A stretch of 64,000 nucleotides of DNA from an uncultured Agromyces sp. (GTDB lineage Bacteria > Actinomycetota > Actinomycetes > Actinomycetales > Microbacteriaceae): contig CAJXGN010000005.1 in assembly GCA_913053875.1 (NCBI GenBank), positions 1 through 64,000 on the forward strand, read 5' to 3'. Under the pieces are notes generated by a model that saw only the letters and a list, made by a program, of their open reading frames with translations, was not told the DNA's origin and did no database searches. Positions 60,553-64,000 of the stretch are shown in pieces. Numbering within the stretch: the first letter of the stretch is position 1; every line of letters starts with the position of its first letter. Position numbers and translations under genes: made by a program.

Positions 60553-61668
60553 ATGTTGGAACTTGACCTCTCGCAGGAGATCACCGCCCTGCGCACCACC
60601 TTCCGTGACATCCGCGCCGTCGTCGACGTCGACGGGCTCGAGTCGGAGATCGCCGACCTCAGCGAGCAGGCCGGCGCGCCCGACCTGTGGGACGACGTCG
60701 ACCACGCCCAGAAGGTCACCAGTGCCCTCAGCCACAAGCAGGCCGACCTCGCGAAGGTCAAGAAGGTCGACCAGCGGCTCGACGACCTCGAGGTGCTCGT
60801 CGAGCTCGCCAACGAGATGGGCGACGAGGACAGCGCCGCCGAGGCGCGCGACGAGCTCGCCGCGCTCACCAAGACCATCGGCGACCTCGAGGTGCAGACC
60901 CTGCTCGACGGCGAGTGGGACCCGAAGTCAGCGGTCATCACGATCCGCGCGGGTGCCGGCGGCGTCGACGCGAGCGACTTCGCCGAGATGCTGCTGCGCA
61001 TGTACCTGCGCTGGGCCGAGCAGCACAAGTACCCCGCCAAGGTGCTCGACACGAGCTACGCGGAGGAGGCCGGCATCAAGTCGGCGACCATCGAGGTCGA
61101 CGCGCCCTACGCGTTCGGCACGCTCTCGGTCGAGGCCGGCACGCACCGCCTCGTGCGCATGAGCCCCTTCAACTCCGCGGGCAAGCGGCAGACGAGCTTC
61201 GCGGCGGTCGAGGTCATTCCGCTCATGGAGGAGGCCGTCGAGGTCGAGATTCCCGAGAACGACATCCGCGTCGACGTGTTCCGCTCGTCGGGCCCCGGCG
61301 GCCAGTCGGTCAACACGACCGACTCCGCGGTGCGCATCACGCACCTCCCGACCGGCATCGTCGTGTCGATGCAGAACGAGAAGTCGCAGATCCAGAACCG
61401 CGCCGCCGCGATGCGCGTGCTCCAGTCGCGCCTGCTGCTGCAGCAGCGCGAGGAGGAGGCCGCGAAGAAGAAGGAGCTCGCCGGCACCATCACCGCGAGC
61501 TGGGGCGACCAGATGCGCTCCTACGTGCTCGCGCCGTACCAGATGGTGAAGGACCTCCGCACCGAGTTCGAGGTGAACAACCCGTCGAACGTCTTCGACG
61601 GCGACCTCGACGGCTTCATCGCCGCGGGCATCCGCTGGCGCAAGCAGCAGCAGGCGCAGCCGGCCTAG
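60553..61668 (+). CDS. prfB: Peptide chain release factor 2
   Basis: 371 residues. It terminates translation at UGA and UAA. The UGA/UAA-recognising SPF is at 204-206 ([15 protein letters not shown]) and GGQ at 249-251 in [20 protein letters not shown]. There is no internal stop or shift site near codon 25, so the autoregulatory +1 frameshift of many bacteria is absent. It is upstream of ftsE-ftsX-smpB, the usual actinobacterial order. Confidence 0.96.
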   Translation: MLELDLSQEITALRTTFRDIRAVVDVDGLESEIADLSEQAGAPDLWDDVDHAQKVTSALSHKQADLAKVKKVDQRLDDLEVLVELANEMGDEDSAAEARDELAALTKTIGDLEVQTLLDGEWDPKSAVITIRAGAGGVDASDFAEMLLRMYLRWAEQHKYPAKVLDTSYAEEAGIKSATIEVDAPYAFGTLSVEAGTHRLVRMSPFNSAGKRQTSFAAVEVIPLMEEAVEVEIPENDIRVDVFRSSGPGGQSVNTTDSAVRITHLPTGIVVSMQNEKSQIQNRAAAMRVLQSRLLLQQREEEAAKKKELAGTITASWGDQMRSYVLAPYQMVKDLRTEFEVNNPSNVFDGDLDGFIAAGIRWRKQQQAQPA

Positions 61669-61693
61669 GTTCCCGACGGCAAGAGCACGGCGA

Positions 61694-61734
61694 GCGGATG
61701 CCACTGGGCCCGCGCGTCGGCCCGAGGCATCCGC
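61694..61734 (+). terminator. Hairpin after prfB
   Basis: Arms GCGGATGCC (61694-61702) and GGCATCCGC (61726-61734) pair perfectly, with an inner GGGCC/GGCCC stem. It begins 25 bases after the prfB stop. Confidence 0.6.
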
Positions 61735-61818
61735 CCGCCCGTCACAGCCGGCACACGGGCACCGCACAGGCTCGCGCACGACACGCGCGTCGCTGCTGAC
61801 ACACGGCGGGCCGCTGCT

Positions 61819-61824
61819 TAGGCT
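61819..61824 (+). promoter_or_regulatory. TAGGCT -10, eight bases before ftsE ATG
   Basis: Predicts an ftsE mRNA with essentially no leader. Confidence 0.5.
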
Positions 61825-61832
61825 CGATCCCG

Positions 61833-62885
61833 ATGATCCGCTTCGACTCCGTCACCAAGAAGTACCCCGGCAACCCGAGGCCGGCGCTCGACGGCGTCGA
61901 CGTCGAGATCCTGAAGGGGGAGTTCGTCTTCCTCGTCGGCGCGTCCGGGTCGGGCAAGTCGAGCTTCCTGCGGCTGATCCTCAAGGAGGAGAAGCCGTCG
62001 GCGGGCCGCATCCACGTGCTCGGGCAGAACCTCGGGCAGATCTCCAGTCGCAAGGTGCCGTACTTCCGGCGCAGCCTCGGCGTCGTGTTCCAGGACTTCC
62101 GGCTGCTGCCGAACAAGAACGTCTACGACAACGTGGCGTTCTCGCTGCGGGTCATCGGCAAGTCGCGCGGATTCATCCAGTCCGTCGTACCCGAGACGCT
62201 CAAGCTCGTCGGCCTCGACGAGAAGGCGAAGCGGATGCCCCATGAGCTGTCGGGCGGCGAACAGCAACGCGTCGCGATCGCACGCGCCATCGTGAACAAG
62301 CCGCAGATCCTGCTCGCCGACGAGCCCACCGGCAACCTCGACCCCGTGACGAGCGCCGGCATCATGACCCTGCTCGAGCGCATCTCGATGGGCGGCACCA
62401 CGATCGTGATGGCCACGCACGAGGCCGGCATCGTCGACCAGATGCAGCGACGCGTCATCGAGCTCTCGGCGGGCACCGTCGTGCGCGACGACCGCCAGGG
62501 CGGGTACGGGCACGACGAGGCACGGGAGGAGATCGCGGCGGAGCGCGACGTGACGGTCGCGGCACCGAAGGTGCCGGTCGCCGCGATGCAGCAGGCGAAG
62601 CCGCTCTACGTCGAACCCGAGGAGAGCGACGAGGTGACGGATGCGGCCGCGCGCGTGACCGCCGCAGCCACGGGAGTCGTCGACCTGGCCGACGACGGGA
62701 GCGGTGAGGGCAACGAGGACGGCGACTCCGATGCATCCGGTGCCGATCAGGTGCTCGACGGCGTGAGCCACGCCGAGCCGACGCCCGAGGTCGCGCAGCA
62801 GCTGACCCTCGCCGAACGGCTCGGGCTGCGTGCGGGCGAGACCAAGCAGGGCGACGACGAGCAGGAAGTGGGGCCCACCCGATGA
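61833..62885 (+). CDS. ftsE: Cell division ATP-binding protein FtsE, extended
   Basis: 350 residues. The FtsE core (about 1-220) has Walker [10 protein letters not shown] at 36-44, [16 protein letters not shown], signature [14 protein letters not shown] (139-152), Walker [13 protein letters not shown] and THEAG. With FtsX it controls peptidoglycan hydrolases at the septum. A C-terminal extension of about 130 residues, Ala/Val/acidic and predicted disordered ([25 protein letters not shown]), is not part of the usual 230-residue FtsE. Its stop overlaps ftsX (ATGA). Confidence 0.95.
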   Translation: MIRFDSVTKKYPGNPRPALDGVDVEILKGEFVFLVGASGSGKSSFLRLILKEEKPSAGRIHVLGQNLGQISSRKVPYFRRSLGVVFQDFRLLPNKNVYDNVAFSLRVIGKSRGFIQSVVPETLKLVGLDEKAKRMPHELSGGEQQRVAIARAIVNKPQILLADEPTGNLDPVTSAGIMTLLERISMGGTTIVMATHEAGIVDQMQRRVIELSAGTVVRDDRQGGYGHDEAREEIAAERDVTVAAPKVPVAAMQQAKPLYVEPEESDEVTDAAARVTAAATGVVDLADDGSGEGNEDGDSDASGADQVLDGVSHAEPTPEVAQQLTLAERLGLRAGETKQGDDEQEVGPTR

Positions 62886-63796
62886 GAGCCGGACTCGTGC
62901 TCGCCGAGGCGGCGAGCGGGCTGCGGCGAAACGCCTCGATGGTGGTGTCGGTCGTGCTCGTGACGTTCGTGTCGCTCACCTTCGTGGGCACCGCCGCGCT
63001 GCTGCAGCTGCAGATCGCGCAGATGAAGAACTACTGGTACGACCGCGCGCAGGTCGCGGTGTACCTGTGCACGTCCGTGTCGCCCGGCACGACCTGCACC
63101 GACGGCGAGGCGACCGACGAGCAGCGGGCGGCGATCGAGGCGCAGCTCGAGTCGGACACGCTCGCGCCGTTCATCGACGAGTTCTACTTCGAAGACCACG
63201 ACCAGGCGTACGAGAACTTCCAGGCGCAGTTCGAGGGCACCCCCGCGGCCGACTACGTCACGCCCGAGGTGCTGAACGAGACGTACTGGATCAACCTCGT
63301 CGACCCGTCGCAGTCGGCCGTGATCGCCGAGAGCTTCTCGGGCGTCGCGGGCGTCGAGCAGGTCGTCGACCAGCGGCGCTACCTCGACCAGATCTTCTCC
63401 GTGCTGAACGCGGCGAGCTACACGGCGATCGGCATCGCCCTCGTCATGCTCGTCGCGGCGACGCTGCTCATCGCCACGACGATCCGCCTGTCGGCGTACT
63501 CGCGACGGCGCGAGCTCGGCATCATGCGCCTCGTCGGTGCGTCGAACCGGTTCATCCAGACCCCGTTCGTGCTCGAGGGCGTGTTCGCCGCGCTCATCGG
63601 ATCGCTGCTCGCCGGCGCCGCCGTGGTCGGCATCGTGCAGTTCTTCGTGCAGGGCTACCTGTCGACCAGGCTCACCTTCACCGCGCTCGTCGGGCTCGGC
63701 GACGCGCTCGTGGTCGTGCCGCTGCTGATCGTCTCGGGCGTGCTGCTCGCCGCGCTCTCGGCCTACATCGCGATCGCGCGCTACCTCCGGGTGTAG
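62882..63796 (+). CDS. ftsX: Cell division protein FtsX
   Basis: 304 residues. One TM at the N-terminus ([22 protein letters not shown]), an extracellular domain of about 140 residues with a Cys pair ([12 protein letters not shown]), then three TMs ([58 protein letters not shown]). The cytoplasmic [24 protein letters not shown] coupling helix is present ([19 protein letters not shown]). It transmits FtsE ATPase work to extracellular RipC-type hydrolases. The ATG is coupled to ftsE. Confidence 0.95.
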   Translation: MRAGLVLAEAASGLRRNASMVVSVVLVTFVSLTFVGTAALLQLQIAQMKNYWYDRAQVAVYLCTSVSPGTTCTDGEATDEQRAAIEAQLESDTLAPFIDEFYFEDHDQAYENFQAQFEGTPAADYVTPEVLNETYWINLVDPSQSAVIAESFSGVAGVEQVVDQRRYLDQIFSVLNAASYTAIGIALVMLVAATLLIATTIRLSAYSRRRELGIMRLVGASNRFIQTPFVLEGVFAALIGSLLAGAAVVGIVQFFVQGYLSTRLTFTALVGLGDALVVVPLLIVSGVLLAALSAYIAIARYLRV

Positions 63797-63856
63797 CAAC
63801 GGCTAGACTGTGAGGCTGCCCCGCACCCGGCGGAGCGATCGAGACGGGAGTACATC

Positions 63857-64000
63857 GTGCCCAAGGAACGCGGCGAGCAGGTCATCGCCACCAACCGGCG
63901 GGCCCGTCACGACTACCTCATCGAGGACACGTACGAGGCCGGCATCGTGCTGAGCGGCACCGAGGTGAAGTCGCTGCGGCAGGGCCGCGCGTCGCTCGTC
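63857..64000 (+). CDS. smpB: SsrA-binding protein, truncated by window end
   Basis: 48 residues are visible: GTG start, then [20 protein letters not shown] and the hallmark [19 protein letters not shown], the oligonucleotide-binding beta-barrel that carries tmRNA to stalled ribosomes. GGGAG six or more bases upstream gives the ribosome site; TAGACT at 63804-63809 is a candidate -10. The gene continues past base 64000. Confidence 0.95.
   Translation, partial: MPKERGEQVIATNRRARHDYLIEDTYEAGIVLSGTEVKSLRQGRASLV

Noticed and set aside
60553..60640. Programmed +1 frameshift in prfB
   Set aside because: The reading frame is continuous from the ATG; no in-frame stop or slippery CTT-TGA site near codon 25.
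58710..61052. 780-residue minus-strand frame across luxR and prfB
   Set aside because: Crosses two well-supported genes and their intergenic palindrome; no recognisable domain.

Overview
The window is 64 kb of very GC-rich, densely packed actinobacterial chromosome. Gene content and order (AdnAB helicase-nuclease, NudC, a UvrD2-like helicase, DUF2342, a YlbL-type S16 protease, UPF0182; later prfB-ftsE-ftsX-smpB), a Gram-positive Tad locus and TANNNT -10 elements set directly before start codons all point to the Microbacteriaceae (Agromyces/Microbacterium-like). This assignment rests on recognised families and gene order, not on a database search. No insertion sequence, phage, integrase or CRISPR array was seen, and no gap between genes exceeds 300 bases.

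Layout. 1-16 kb is a conserved DNA repair and housekeeping block: adnA (5' truncated), adnB, a kinase-fold protein that has lost both catalytic aspartates, nudC, a short UvrD2-like helicase, an orphan cyclodehydratase-like protein, DUF2342, an S16 protease and UPF0182. 16-23 kb holds a methyltransferase, the initiator tRNA, a dehydrogenase, a carbon-nitrogen hydrolase, an aminotransferase, two fast-evolving exported proteins and an HtrA protease. 23.5-32 kb is a cell-envelope glycopolymer locus: two GT2 glycosyltransferases, a CDP-alcohol phosphotransferase, a CDP-glycerol-type polymerase, a Wzm/Wzt-type ABC exporter and a sugar/alcohol-phosphate nucleotidyltransferase. 32-45.9 kb carries an ABC exporter whose ATPase has a large acidic N-terminal extension, DUF3039, pncB, an EamA exporter with a divergent LysR regulator, murI-rph-rdgB, a CDF metal exporter facing a DedA protein with a His-rich tail, heme oxygenase, a flavin oxidoreductase and two small proteins. 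46-50.7 kb, after tRNA-Leu, is a seven-gene Tad/Flp pilus operon. 50.7-53.5 kb is an unfamiliar three-gene minus-strand operon (two-TM protein, degenerate Nudix-like protein, nucleotidyltransferase); I consider it the best candidate for an undescribed system. 53.6-60.5 kb holds a monooxygenase, a nitrilase, a BCCT betaine carrier, a 70-residue lipoprotein and a large LuxR-family regulator. 60.5-64 kb is prfB, ftsE, ftsX and the start of smpB.

Two DNA-level patterns cross gene boundaries. First, at least 18 genes have a TANNNT hexamer only 6-10 bases before the start codon, which predicts widespread leaderless mRNAs and settles several start choices. Second, the octamer GGCATCCG (or its complement) occurs roughly 55 times on both strands, in coding and intergenic DNA, about ten times what base composition predicts; it forms the stems of several terminator hairpins and forces otherwise rare codons inside genes.
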